From: Gamarada debralockiae
Lineage: Eukaryota; Ascomycota; Leotiomycetes; Helotiales; Hyphodiscaceae
Reading direction: 5' to 3'
DNA length: 33,636 nt
Assembly: GCA_002803225.1 (NCBI GenBank)
Contig: NXFV01001999.1
Span: 1 to 33,636, forward strand
A model generated the notes under the pieces. It was not told the origin of the DNA and did not search any database. It was given only the letters and a program-made list of their open reading frames with translations. Positions 10,797 through 21,934 of the stretch are shown in pieces (position 1 is the stretch's first letter; the number at the start of each line of letters is the position of its first letter). The position numbers and the translations under genes are program-made.

Positions 10797-13675
10797 ATGA
10801 GTAGTGCAAGAACAGTCCCCAACCGCAATCGGCACTTCCCGATCGAAGAGACAGACCTAGATTCGCCAACTTCACAGTCGAGTATACCGCCTGGAAAAGC
10901 TGATGACGAAGCCGCTTCCAACTACGAATCGAGTGCTGAGGACACAATTGCTCCTCCAGCTCCTCATACCCTTCTTGTCGACGATCCCTTTAGCACAGAA
11001 ATCAGCAAGGTTTTGTTTGAATCAATAGGTGCTGATCCTCCCCCATGCGTCGCTATCGAGAACAAGTTTTAATGCCAATGCAAATCAGATCAGCTTCGAA
11101 AGAATGGCGCCAGCCAAGATCTCGACCTACCCCAGGTATGAGTAAATGCATTCATTTGAGGGAAATGCTGCTAATTCTCACCAAGCTTGTGATTGTGGGA
11201 AAGCAATCTGCCGGAAAGTCATCTCTCCTGCAAAGTCTCACCGACATTCCTTTTCCCGTCGGAACCAGACTTTGCACTCGATTTGCAACCCGAATAGTCT
11301 CTAAAAGAACAGGTCCTTCGGAATCCGACTTGGTTCACGCTTCAATTGAGCATGGAGATGTCAATCCATTCAACTACCGAGAGGACGATGTCGACACGAA
11401 GAATTTCAATCGAATCGTGCCCTCCATGTCCGTGGAAGAGTTTGAAAGCATTGTAAAAGATGTAACTAGCACTTCCAACTGCAGGCGGCGATATTCTAAG
11501 CTCACTAAGATTTTTAGGCTACTGAGGCCATGGGGATCAACTCTCCACACGGCTCTGAGAATCGCAATTTTTCCAGCAAAGTCTTGAAAATCGAGCTTTC
11601 TGGACCCAAGCGCTCTCATTTCGGTATTCTTGACGTGCCAGGCGTGTTCAGTTCTACCACACGAGGTGTCACAGATGAGGAGATGAATGGTGTAACCCGG
11701 ATGGTGACTTCGTACATGAAGAAACCAGAAAACATCATCATGTAAGAAAGAACTCCAATTACTTCCCATCGTCATATTAATAACATGTTTCAAGACTTGT
11801 CGGAGATGCTACCGACGATCTTGCAACTCAATCTATTTTTAAGCTGGCCGAAACTCTTGATGTTGATAGCTCTCGGATGGTTGCAGTGTTTACCAAGTGT
11901 GATCGTGCTCAGGTCCCGGAAAATGTCAGTTCGAAAGTATGACCGGGGTGGCACATGCTAATGTTAAAGACAGATCGTTCAGACTGTAAAAGATGGAGAT
12001 GGTATTGCTGGCAAATTCCTCCGTTGGCATGTGGTTCGCAACCGCGATCCAAAGGCTTCGCCTTCTTTCAACCGGGAACTGGAAGAAGCTGCGCTATTTA
12101 GCCATGACCCTTGGCTCGAAATACCAGAACAGCAACGCGGGACTCCAAATCTTAAGAGCTACCTTGGTCATTTGCTCTGCAAACGAATTCGAGAAGGATT
12201 TCCCGAGCTGCAGAGAAGTGTTGAAGACAAGCTTCAGGAGCAGGAAGCTCGATTGGAGAGACTTGGAAAGCCAAGAGAGGAACATTCCGATCAAGTCAAT
12301 TATCTGAGGGATATCGTGAAGACATACGAAGACCTGGCTGGCAAATCGTTGACATCTCCAGCAGAGCTGCCTTCTGATGAAATTAAATTGCGAGGTTTCA
12401 CTCAAACCCTGAATGCAGACTTCGCAAAAATGATGATGAAAGAGGGACATAAGTACCATTTTCTTGAAATTGGACAGGATGTTGAGGCAGACTGGGCTCG
12501 AGAGGACTCCGAGTCCGAATCAGATTCACGAACGATAACCGTTGTAAGTTCCTGGCAGTTCTCAAGTGCCGACGTCATTGGTGCTAACACTGGAATCTCA
12601 GCCTGTAACGGACTACCCCATGACAATTCCCAACCGGCGCAGAAGGATTACACCAACACCATCCCCAGCTCGCCATGTCTCGAGGCAGACGACACCTCGT
12701 GCGCGGACCGTCAATCCACTTTACATGGAAATTGGAAAGCAGATCGAAGCAAACCGAGGAGAGGAGTTGCCCGGGATGCTGAACCCTGCTGTCCTGAAAC
12801 CTCTTTGGGTAAAACAAACAAGCAAGTGGTTTGCCCTGGGCGAACAGCATCTGAAGAAGTTGGTCACCATGACCACAGATGTCGCTATTAAAATATTCTC
12901 GGAAGCCACTAGGAATATTGATATCACTGAGCGCACGAAGCACAAACTAGAACAGGTCATATCAAACTTTGGAGTTCAAGAACGAAAGAGGGTGTTGAGC
13001 AAGCTGGAAGACTTGTGTCACAAGAACGCAACCCTCGCTCTCCAGACAAACAATCCCCAGTTTGAGCAGAACGTGAATAGAGCAAGGGCCAAGAGATTCG
13101 AGGGTGCATTGGACCGCTACAGGAATGCAAATCCGCCAAGCCTGTTCTTGGCCCGTCTTTTAAATCACGACACCTTGGCAGCTGGTCCGGAGGTCTATGA
13201 GCGGTGGGCAATTGTTGATGACGACTATATTAAGAAACTTTTCAACGAGGTTCATCCATATGGAGATCGAGCCCAGAATACACAGGATGAGATTCACGAT
13301 TTGCTGAAAGCATACTACGACGTAAGTTGAGCTTCATTCTCTCAAACTTTGACACATATTGTCCTGCCATCCAGCCTCTTGCCGCTGCTGACGTTGTCAC
13401 TCCGCCAGATCGCTCTTCAAAACTTCTTGCACGATATTGAATTCGGCATTGTCGAGCCTTTTCTCCGCAGCAAAACGGGCCCACTGCTTGGGCTTTCGAC
13501 TGACTATATCCTTAACCTGAGTGAAGCGGATGTGGAAGATCTTGGAGGAGAAGACCAATCTGTGATTGATCAGCGCAAGGATGCTGTTTTTAAGATCGAA
13601 AGACTTACACAGGCTACAGAAATTGCTGCTTCTGCTTGGCGGAGAACGAGGGAGGTTGAAAGGTTGGGTACTTAG
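10797..13675 (+). CDS. Dynamin-family (Mx-like) large GTPase
   Basis: Eight exons join in frame: 10797-11028, 11089-11135, 11186-11461, 11518-11741, 11795-11924, 11974-12543, 12602-13321, 13409-13675; introns 49-87 nt, giving 821 aa. An acidic, Ser-rich leader (1-75) precedes the GTPase domain: G1 GKQSAGKSS (98-106), the G2 region after FPVGTRLCTRFATR, G3 DVPG (224-227), G4 TKCD (293-296, matching TKxD). A helical middle/stalk region follows (about 310-730), interrupted by an acidic/basic low-complexity insert near 490-550, and the last exon encodes a GED-like helix region (734-821). There is no PH or Pro-rich domain, so it resembles fungal Mx-type rather than endocytic dynamins. The family assembles into GTP-driven membrane- or nucleoprotein-remodelling oligomers; the role of fungal Mx-like members is not settled. 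It lies next to a HET-domain relic. Confidence 0.9.
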
Positions 13676-13739
13676 ATGGAAAGAGGCTTGTTTGCTAAGC
13701 ACATTCAGTCCTACACAATAACAACCATGTCTCCTCTGG

Positions 13740-15504
13740 ATCGTCTTAATGTGACTGTCGAAAGCTGCTGGTGGACTGAAGGAATCCTTGGACTAAAAAT
13801 ATCTAATCCTTCTGAATTGGTCGTTTCCATTAGCAGAAAGGACTAGCCCAATTGGGAACTCATTCCAACAATATCCTGGGAGTAGATACCAAACTGTGGA
13901 GCTAACGACGCAGTCACCACTGACAATTCGCCTTGAATCGACGGACAAATTTACCGCACTTGTGTTCCAATTCTGGTCCAGTGTTACATCCAGAATGTCA
14001 TTGGAATGCGGGTGCCATGTACCAATCAAATCGTTTTCAATCGTGATTTTTAACTCAGTTCGGGCCTCATCAATGCTACTTAAGTTAAGTATCAACGGGT
14101 ATGGACCTTCTATGAGCCTCGCCATGACACCAAATGTCCGCTTTCAACATCTCCAAAAGGCGCGCTGGAATTCCTTGGCTTCACAAAGCAACTTTTCACA
14201 ATTACTTCAACATCTAAGAGTGAAGGAAGTAGCCGTCGTGGAACGGTGTTGGCTGTTACCGTTGATGAATATCTTTCACCTAATTGAATGCCTCCATCCA
14301 CTGAGGCCCACGACCAGCTTAGCGCATTAGGCGTTCTTAACATAGATCTGGCGATTCGCGGGTTATCTTCAATTTACTTCTACCCAAGTTGGCGGACTAG
14401 GTCTGCCACAGTCCCGCAAGATAAGTATCCTTCGAAAGGTTATGAAGCTCAGAAGCTATGCCGGCGATTGCCAGTAACCTGTCTCCTGGAAACGTTAAGT
14501 GGCGGTGGCTGTAGTCCTCGATCATTTCTGACCACAGTTGGTATCCAATGCCTTTGTTGGTTTTGGCTCGACTGACAATAGCAGGTCTTGAGGCTTTGGA
14601 TCTTTGTTCGTAATGAACGAAGCTTGGTAGAACTGATACTGTTCTATCCATGTCTAGACAGTGCCATGTGACCCCTTCAGATCCATATTGTAGTAATCGC
14701 AGTGAAAGTACTTGTTCCTGAAAGGCCCATGCACGTACAGAATGTAGCTCGGTAGAATGATCGTGCACGCGCTCCAATTCCAGCCAAACATTTCCGTACC
14801 GTCTACTTCCAGAAGCACCATCTTTCTCGGATGACAAGCTCTGATTCGTTCCCGTACACAGCAAAGCTGTTTGAACTGATGGTCGATGACCATGGTGTTT
14901 CTGGAATCCATCCTTAGCACTCGAAGAATTCGCCGCCGAGATGGTCACACTCGCATTCTTGTAGATCTTTCCCAGGCTCTCGATTTCGCGAATCATGTCC
15001 GAACTTTGGTTTGAACAATGCATAGTGCATCAATTCAAAGGTAATGGATCCCCAACCTCGAGTGACTACGACTGCATCTTTTATCGTTAGCGAGCAGATT
15101 GCCAAGCCGAACCCCTCGGCAAAGGCATTGATAGTGGAGCTTGGGGTTAAAATGCGTTGGGGGCCGCCCCGGCAGCAGCTCAAGGCGGCATATTCTTCTC
15201 GCTGGCCGTGCTTGCTGGAACACAGTCGTATGAATGTCTCGAATGGCCCGGTTGTGTCCCCTACTGCAAGCATCCGCTTGCGTAACGGAGGTTTGACTGG
15301 TGTTCGACAAGAGACATGGTGACGCATGCAAGATTCTAGGTTTAATCTTGCTGCTGCTAGAGCAGCATGACAACCAACGTCTGTGTTGATTGGTCTTTGG
15401 GGACTGTATTGGCTCGAGATATCATCTACTATTGAGATTAGTAGGAGCTCTTCTTTACGGGGCAGGTCAAAATATAACCTCCGGAGGTGTAAAATCGGAA
15501 GCAC
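13740..15504 (-). pseudogene. HET-domain (heterokaryon incompatibility) pseudogene
   Basis: Reading 15504 down to 13740, HET-family segments appear in changing frames. AALSCCRGGPQ stands where the family has a YxxLSYCWG-type block. LGIHYL then a TGA at 15037-15035 sits where the family has Trp of LWIDALC, followed by IDALC. SDMIREIESLGKIYKNASVT, SVRAWAFQEQVLSLRLL, a TAG and TAA at 14382-14380 and 14376-14374, SMLRTPNALSWSWASVDGG, and an ARLIEGPYPL tail complete the order. The Trp-to-TGA, Trp-to-TAG and Gln-to-TAA changes are all transition-type; at least four frame changes (about 15055, 15010, 14400, 14115) are indels. Intact HET proteins trigger incompatibility-type cell death after non-self recognition. 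This copy cannot make one. The N-terminal part upstream of 15504 is not found. Confidence 0.88.
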
Positions 15505-16122
15505 ATGAGATTTTGATGGCCTTTATATCATTCAATTCCCTCCAGATTCTGGAGCGATCGGAGAGTCTCTTCGTAATCTAGCCATTTTGTTGATCTGTCC
15601 AGCGAGGTCTGGCGGTCCTTAAAAGGCGATAGGGACCTGGACCAGGTCACAAACCGAAATAGCTGTTGTTGGCAGGTCTAGAAGGTACGGTGGTATATGA
15701 GGGGTGATTGTCATCGAGCGGCTCGCTTAGCGTCATTGTGCCCCCCCTGAGGTAAGCGATATTATCGATCCAATTTTTGAGGTGTAACCTCACATGATTG
15801 CAGTCTGTGGACCAACAACCTTGAATTTGTGCCTGTTCCAGCAGAAATATTTGCTGCCATCGCACATTGAAATCCTGAAGACGCCTCTAAGTACTTTCGA
15901 GACTGCCATAGTAGACGAGCTCTTCCCCGCACTTATCGCTTGTAATAATGAACTGCGCTGCGACATCACTGCTTTGGTGAGCAGGCCGATCTAAGTGGAC
16001 GTACCAAAGAGAGATGAATAAAAATAAATTCAGATGTAGAACGATGGCTGAACCAAATCCAAGATAGCAGCAAGTCTTCACGTTCCTTTCCTATTTCTAA
16101 ACCAAGCCCGTCGTAAAATTAC
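15505..16122. other. Intergenic region between two pseudogenes
   Basis: No gene is recognised. A 66-codon plus-strand frame (15794-15994) has no motif. The left end may contain the lost 5' part of the HET relic, but I cannot read HET-like sequence there. Confidence 0.4.
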
Positions 16123-17650
16123 TTAAAGATATCTCCTCTTCCTCAAATAGACCTTGGCCATCGGATCTGGCATATAACTTACCCAGAACCCTATCGTCTT
16201 CAGCCTGATATCCAACCCACCATCGGCTTTCAGAGCTATGTCGAAGCGTCTTAGTAACTCAACGAGTACATCCTTGATTTCATTGCTAGCAAAGGATCGT
16301 CCGTGACGGGCGTATTGTCCGTGCCCATACCCCAAATTTCAGGTCTACTGGTCATAAATTGATGTCGCATTTCCACTCCAGATTGCGAACGTAGGTCTGA
16401 GAAGCGAAAAGGTGCGAATTCGCTGACTGATCTTTGAGTGTCCGAATTTATGAGAACGGAGGGAGGGAAAGTCTGAGCTGAGTAGTAGGGTACATAAGGA
16501 TGAGTGAAACTGAATGATGTGCCGTAGGGGAGGTATGTTCCGTCGGAATATGTGATCCCACCACGGGCGGTGACACGGCGAGCCATTGCGACTAATTTTG
16601 GGCGTCAGCTGAGAATTGACTTTATTTTTGGAAGGACGTATGCCATTCACATACTTGCACTAAGAGGATTGACCGTCTGGCTTTCCCTGATAAAACTGTC
16701 CAACTTCTTCAGCTTCGGAATACTTGTCTTCCTCAGCCTTCGCTCTGAAAGCCCTTCTTCCTCGATCACGTCGTCCATTTCTTTACAAAGCCTCGGGATG
16801 AGCTGTAGGTTGGCAGCCAAGTCTAGGATAGCATGGCAAACTGTCATGCTGGTTGTGTGGATCGCCGCAATGCAACGCCCATGCCCCTTTCCGAGATCTT
16901 CTGCAATGACTTTTGTGATGTCTTTGATGTGATACATACATCAGGCAACATGTTGTACTAGTTCGTCTTGACATCTTGTTCGTTACTTGGAAAGGGCTTC
17001 TTGTACATATTGCCGTTGATCTCGTGGTCGAGCTTCAAAGCAGTAATTTGAGGTCGAAGCAAATTGCCGGCAAAGACCCAGTAGCCACGGACTCTCCCGA
17101 ACTTTGACAGGAAGGGAACGATTAGGGATTGAAGCAAAGATGGAAAGTCAATTTCATGACAGCTGATAGTAAGGTTGATGGTGTAGCTGATGGTTGCATT
17201 GATCCATCATTTCTCGCGACGCAGAGGGAAACGATGAAATTGCTTTCGCATACCTTCTCCAAACCAGCCATGATCATGGAAGTGTAAATGCCATCGACAA
17301 TCTCACCAGGTGCGATTGGAAGAACGAGACGTTTCGAACATGAGGAACAGTGGACGAGAATTCCAATCAACGACGCAATCCCCTTGCCAAGAGCAACCGG
17401 GGACATTGGCACTGCCTCCAGGATATTGGATCCGAACATTTTGGAGTGGTAGGAGGGCAGAGAAGTTTAGCGATACTGAAGATCCGTTGACAATGCTGTA
17501 ATGAAATGTGTAAATGAAAGCTGCGAATCCTTTGACCTTTATGTTGTCGTCAAGCACCTTGTGAAAGGTAAGTTGACCCAAGGTCATTAGCAGGTCTCCA
17601 GCAAGATCACCAACGACCAAACTGGCAGTCTGGGGTCTTCATTCGGATGT
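16123..17650 (-). pseudogene. Cytochrome P450 pseudogene
   Basis: P450 blocks occur in order on the minus strand but in different frames. A degenerate N-terminal half lies at about 17620-17120 (EIVDGIYTSM and nearby). Then SKFGRVRGYWVFAGNLLRPQ at about 17110-17050, an I-helix block AAIHTTSMT at about 16860, a K-helix block KLDSFIRESQT at about 16690, TARGGITYSDGTYLPYGTSF at about 16560, PFRFSDLRSQ, and finally GYGHGQYARHGRSFASNEIK at about 16335-16275. The expected ExxR is ESQT and the heme-ligand Cys is replaced by Arg (codon at 16308-16306), so even a frame-repaired protein would lack both hallmark residues. A frame change lies right at the heme loop. It was probably part of a metabolic cluster with the regulator and the FAD monooxygenase to the right. 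Confidence 0.88.
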
Positions 17651-18229
17651 GACATAAAACGACTATGGGAATTTGGACAGAAGGTCGGCAATTGTATCGT
17701 TAGTACTGCTTTTTGCATTTCGTATTCGTTTTCTTGTGCTGCATCTCAAACACTGATCTCCCAAGATCAATAATTGAACATCGCTCCAGCAAGTACTCGG
17801 ATAAACCGATTGGGTTGTAGGCTTGCACCTGAAGAACGACCCCTTCAATGCCATGGCTCGTAGAGTGCGACTTAGCTTGAGTAATTTGGCTCTATTAGGG
17901 TGCGTGGTAGATCAACCACAATTGGGGGTATTTCTGCTTCCCGCAAGCGTCCGCTGCGGTATGTTGGACCTCAAACAAATAGAGTACGGAAAACTAGCTC
18001 TCTGGGACGCGGTCTATATCGGAAAGGCTGGCACTCGTTTGAATTGGAATCGGTTTATGGCGCTTCCGAAGACGATCGTTCTAACAGTGAGCGGGAGGGA
18101 CGCACTAGCAGACCGAGCGGAGGTGGTTAATGGAGCTTCCGGTGCTAAAACGCGAAAAATTGGCATTGCTAAGTACCATGCTATGCACCACATAACAGAG
18201 GAACCACCAGTAGAATGGTATTGGGCAAA
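17651..18229. other. Region with unassigned open frames between P450 relic and regulator
   Basis: A 163-codon plus-strand frame (17823-18314) and a basic, Ser/Arg-rich overlapping frame (17900-18130) occur here. The first overlaps the last exon of the minus-strand regulator. Neither gives a recognisable domain. The minus strand may hold the eroded N-terminus of the P450 (17854-17663 has a 63-codon frame), but no proline-rich P450 hinge can be seen. I leave it unassigned. Confidence 0.35.
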
Positions 18230-20018
18230 TCAAGAGCACTTCTCAAGCTTCATGACTTTCAAATCAAACCGGGAGTCTGGAGCTCTCATATTACTAATTT
18301 CGGAGCACCATTGAAATTCACGGTGCAGTGCTGGCTGTGATGCGTAGAACTCTTTCGCTGCCCAGGTTGAGAACACGGTTGATTGAACTCCGAGGGTACC
18401 ATTCTCTGAGCGATAACAGAATTCCAAAGACTGGCATATATTCGCGGCAAAGCGAGCTATGCTTTCGCGTAAAGGACAGAGAAGGGGGGATGGCTCAAGA
18501 AGGGGAAATTTTCCGCCGTGAGGTGTGTGATAGGAATGCGCTTCCGCGGCCTGGCCCATTGCGGAGTCGGGGAATACATCCTTGTTTGATTTATTCTTCG
18601 CTGTGATATTGTTGTCTTCTTCCAGTAATTTTTGAACGTCCCCGAGGGTACGATATAGCAATATCATAGTGGACCAGTAAAGAAGAATTAGTTGTGCAAG
18701 GCTCAACGTCTTAAAATGGATGGCCAAAGGGAAGACTCGGCCTAGTATCCCATCATCTGCTGGATTCTGCGCGACTGCTGGTATCACCGTATAGAGCTCG
18801 CCATTGACTTGAAATTGCAGATCTTTGTGCCAAGCCAAAAGCTTTGCGTTGATCTGAAAGCATGATCGTAATAAATCAAGGAGGGCGCGTTGGCTTGCTG
18901 TATCATTGGTATTGGTAGTGCTCGGGGCCCGAATTATGTCGAGCGCTTCCATGATATAAGGCACTTTGATCATTAAGCCCTGAAGGCTATCATATAAGCT
19001 GGATCTGCTGGCATTTGGGTTGTCGTGCGGCCATTCAATCCCAGCGATTGTCGATGTGTTTCGCGCCCTGAATGCCTCGAAGATCTTGAAGTGATCAGTA
19101 CAATTCACCATAATATCAATGAGCACTTACACAGGTGGTACGTATCCTTGCCGAGAGTTGTTGGCCGATGGCCGTTTTCTGCACGCTTGGCCCAAGAAGT
19201 TGTAAAATGCGAGAGCCACCTCGGATATGGCTGACCCAACCATCGCCACGTTCGGCAGAGATAGAAAACGTCTAAATAGTATCAGTCCAGCCAATGTTAA
19301 TGACGTTCTAATTCAAACGAACCTCGTATGTTGACAGGATAACAATGCTGGCGAGGATGGCCTCTGGGTCTTTTCGAATACACCCATTTATTATGTTTGC
19401 CCTCATTTCACGAAGTGCGGATGCGTAAAGTCTAACACTTTCGCGGAGCATGACCTCATCTCTGTTCCATGCCCCAAGCTGACCTGCACAAAGAGCTGCG
19501 AGGGATGCGTTGTAGGCGGAGCTTTCTAATGTGGAGCGAGCTAGTAAGTGTACCCATGTTGCTGGCGTTCGACCAGATATCGGGCCCTTTTGATTGTCTT
19601 TTGGAAGGTACAGACCAATGAAATTTGACAGCAGCTGCGTCCTGTGCTCGGGGGTGGGATTTGGAGGCTTTGGTAAACCTTCCTTTCGCTTTACTCTACA
19701 TATCTGGAGCGATGATTTGCTTGTTTGGTGGGGCTTTGTGATGATATCCCAATTTGTACCGTCCTCCGCCACAGAAGAAGTATCCAAAATAGGAATGAAT
19801 GGGCTCGCCATGGTGTGGTTCAGAAACACATCACCCTTCCGGAGGAGGGAGTATTCGCATCTGAGACCTAATTGTTGACATCGTGTACACGTGGGACGTG
19901 AGAGGTCGCACTATATGTATCAATAAGTAGTTTTTCATATCCAGGAAGACAATCCTACTTTGATTTTCCGATGCTTACAGTTATCACAACGACCCGCACG
20001 ATCCCTGATTCCAACCAT
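18230..20018 (-). CDS. Zn2Cys6 fungal-type transcription factor
   Basis: Four exons (20018-19959, 19910-19323, 19271-19131, 19084-18230) joined across introns of 48, 51 and 46 nt encode 547 aa without a lesion. The first intron splits the zinc cluster. After splicing the cysteines are CDNCKHRKIKC then DLSRPTCTRCQQLGLRC, i.e. Cx2Cx6Cx6Cx2Cx6C, a proper binuclear cluster at residues 11-38. The remainder has the helical pattern of the fungal-specific regulatory domain (for example LLARSTLESSAYNASLAALC, SHIRGGSRILQLLGP). The start at 20018 is the only ATG in frame before an upstream stop. It is divergent from the FAD monooxygenase across about 550 bp, the usual arrangement for a pathway-specific activator; that role is inference. 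It is the best-preserved gene of the presumed cluster together with the monooxygenase. Confidence 0.9.
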
Positions 20019-20565
20019 ATCGTAGACTGATGCCTTCTTCGGGCGTCTCGTGATGTGGAAAGATACAAATCCCCTCGCTGATGTAAGCTGCAGGTTCTTG
20101 ATCCGGAAATATCAAGCGGTCAATCTGATCATGCTAGCAGGGCGGCCGGCTGCGGGTACGTGTAGATTCAATTTGTCGTATGATATATCTCAAAGTGTGA
20201 AAGGATGAAAATGAGCAAAAGGTGGAAGACAAATTATTTGTACGTGTGGCGTTGTGCTGACTGCTAGCGTAGCATGATACTTCCAAATCCGGCTAGGCTC
20301 TATACCGGGGATATGCGACGTGATTCGAGGTCGCAGCATGATTATCCATCTGAGATGAAGATATTGGAAGGATTTTGGGATGGGACGAAGATGACTGTAT
20401 TAATTGAAATGCTGGGGAATCACTCTATAGTCATAACAGGAACTCGTGGCTGATTGAAAACAATATTTAATAATGGACAACCTCCAGGTGAGCATGGGAT
20501 CTACTGAGCCGATGCCTGGTGTTCATTTTCGCTGCAGCCGATGAGAAAATAAGACATACCAAAAT
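20019..20565. promoter_or_regulatory. Divergent promoter between Zn2Cys6 regulator and FAD monooxygenase
   Basis: Both start codons face outward from this stretch of about 550 bp. It contains CGG/CCG words that Zn2Cys6 proteins commonly bind: TCCGGA at about 20101, GCGGCCGGC at about 20143-20151, and a spaced pair CCGG (20289-20292) and CCGG (20305-20308). Actual use by the adjacent regulator is untested inference. Confidence 0.4.
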
Positions 20566-21934
20566 ATGGGTGATATCAGACCTTCCGATACAGCTGAGCC
20601 TCACGTCCTCATCGTCGGGGCTGGGATTACAGGCCTGCTACTTGCCCAAGGCCTCAAAAAGGTAACGATTCGATACAACTGTGACAAATTAGATGCTAAT
20701 ATACTTCGAGGCAGGCATTGCTTACACCATATTCGATGAAGAAAACCTCGAAATTGGCCGACCGCGAGAATGGACTCTAGCCATACACTGGTCAGTGCCA
20801 ATACTCAAGAAGATTCTGCCTCCGGACCTGTTTGCTCGACTGTTTGAGGCCCAATGTGATCAGACTCATGATAGAGGTGTTGATGAAACGATTGAACTTC
20901 GGAACAGTGAGACCGGTGAGCTCCTCAAGATAATATCCGCACCGAATATGAAACGGGTGTCCCGACGAAAACTTCGATCTTTGTGCGCCGAGGGTATCGA
21001 GGTAGTGTGGGGCAAATCCATTCGAGACATTACCTACGACGAAGCTGGAGACAAAGTGACAGCACACTTCGCAGATGGATCGACGTACGTTGGGAGTATC
21101 CTCGTAGGTTCAGATGGTCCCAAGTCAACAGTCAGGGAGCTATTGCTCGGCATTGAGATAGCAGCCAACAAATCGGTCGGAATCGTCTTTAACATGGCTA
21201 CTGTGAAGTACGGCGATGCCGAGAAATCCCTTCATGTACGATCGTGTCATCCTGTCAACTGTCTCGGATACAATCCCAAAGGAATGTTCAATTTTATCTC
21301 TAGTAAGTAGATGCCTTATCAGGCAATACTCCGCAAGCGCCAAAAATGCTGACAGTGAAAAGTCCTGGATATACCAGACCCCCAAAAACCTGAGGCTTGG
21401 GTCTTTCAAATTGCCTCTTCTTGGCTAGGTCAGCGAGACCTTCGTCTCAACAACGAAAACAGGTTGGCGATTGTTAAGGATGCAGCGAAAGACTTGGCAG
21501 AACCTTTCCGCTCAGCTATTTGGTGGATTCCAGAGGGGACACCAATATTCAATGACAATATATCTTACTGGGTACCGATTCAATGGAACAACTATGGTGG
21601 AAGGGCTACACTGGCAGGAGATGCTGCACATCCTCTTCCTCCTCGTATGGAATCAAAGTATCCTTAGTTGAGTAGTGATTGCTAACTGAAAACAGATCGC
21701 GGACAGGGCCTCAACCACAGCATCCTTGATGCCTCAAACCTAATCGATACGATTACCAGGATACGAAATGCACTAGGCACCAAAGAAGAAGAGATTTTGG
21801 GCTACGAGAAAGAGCTGATTAATAGAGGGGCAGAAGAGGTGGAACTGTCCGTGAAAACTGCATTAACTGTGCACAACTGGTCGCAGTTTATGGAGTCTCC
21901 ATTGATGAAGCATGGGGTAACGAAGATGAGCTGA
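20566..21934 (+). CDS. FAD-dependent monooxygenase (PF01494-type)
   Basis: Four exons (20566-20661, 20711-21302, 21363-21644, 21696-21934) joined across introns of 49, 60 and 51 nt give 402 aa. The dinucleotide-binding motif VLIVGAGITGLLLAQGLKK is at residues 14-32, the DG motif LVGSDGPKSTVRELLLG near 175-191, and the FAD-ribityl motif GDAAHPLPPHRGQGLNH crosses the third intron in frame. There is no N-terminal membrane helix. Such group A flavoprotein monooxygenases hydroxylate or epoxidise aromatic or polyketide/terpenoid substrates using NAD(P)H and O2. The substrate cannot be told from sequence. Start: the ATG at 20566 gives a short leader before the Rossmann strand, as normal. No lesion is visible, in contrast to the nearby P450. 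Confidence 0.92.

Noticed and set aside
12031..12891. 286-codon plus frame continuing past 12543
   Set aside because: The first part is dynamin exon 6; beyond 12543 it reads through an intron into a wrong frame. The spliced version keeps the stalk sequence.
17823..18314. 163-codon plus frame
   Set aside because: Overlaps the intact last exon of the Zn2Cys6 regulator and shows no recognisable domain.
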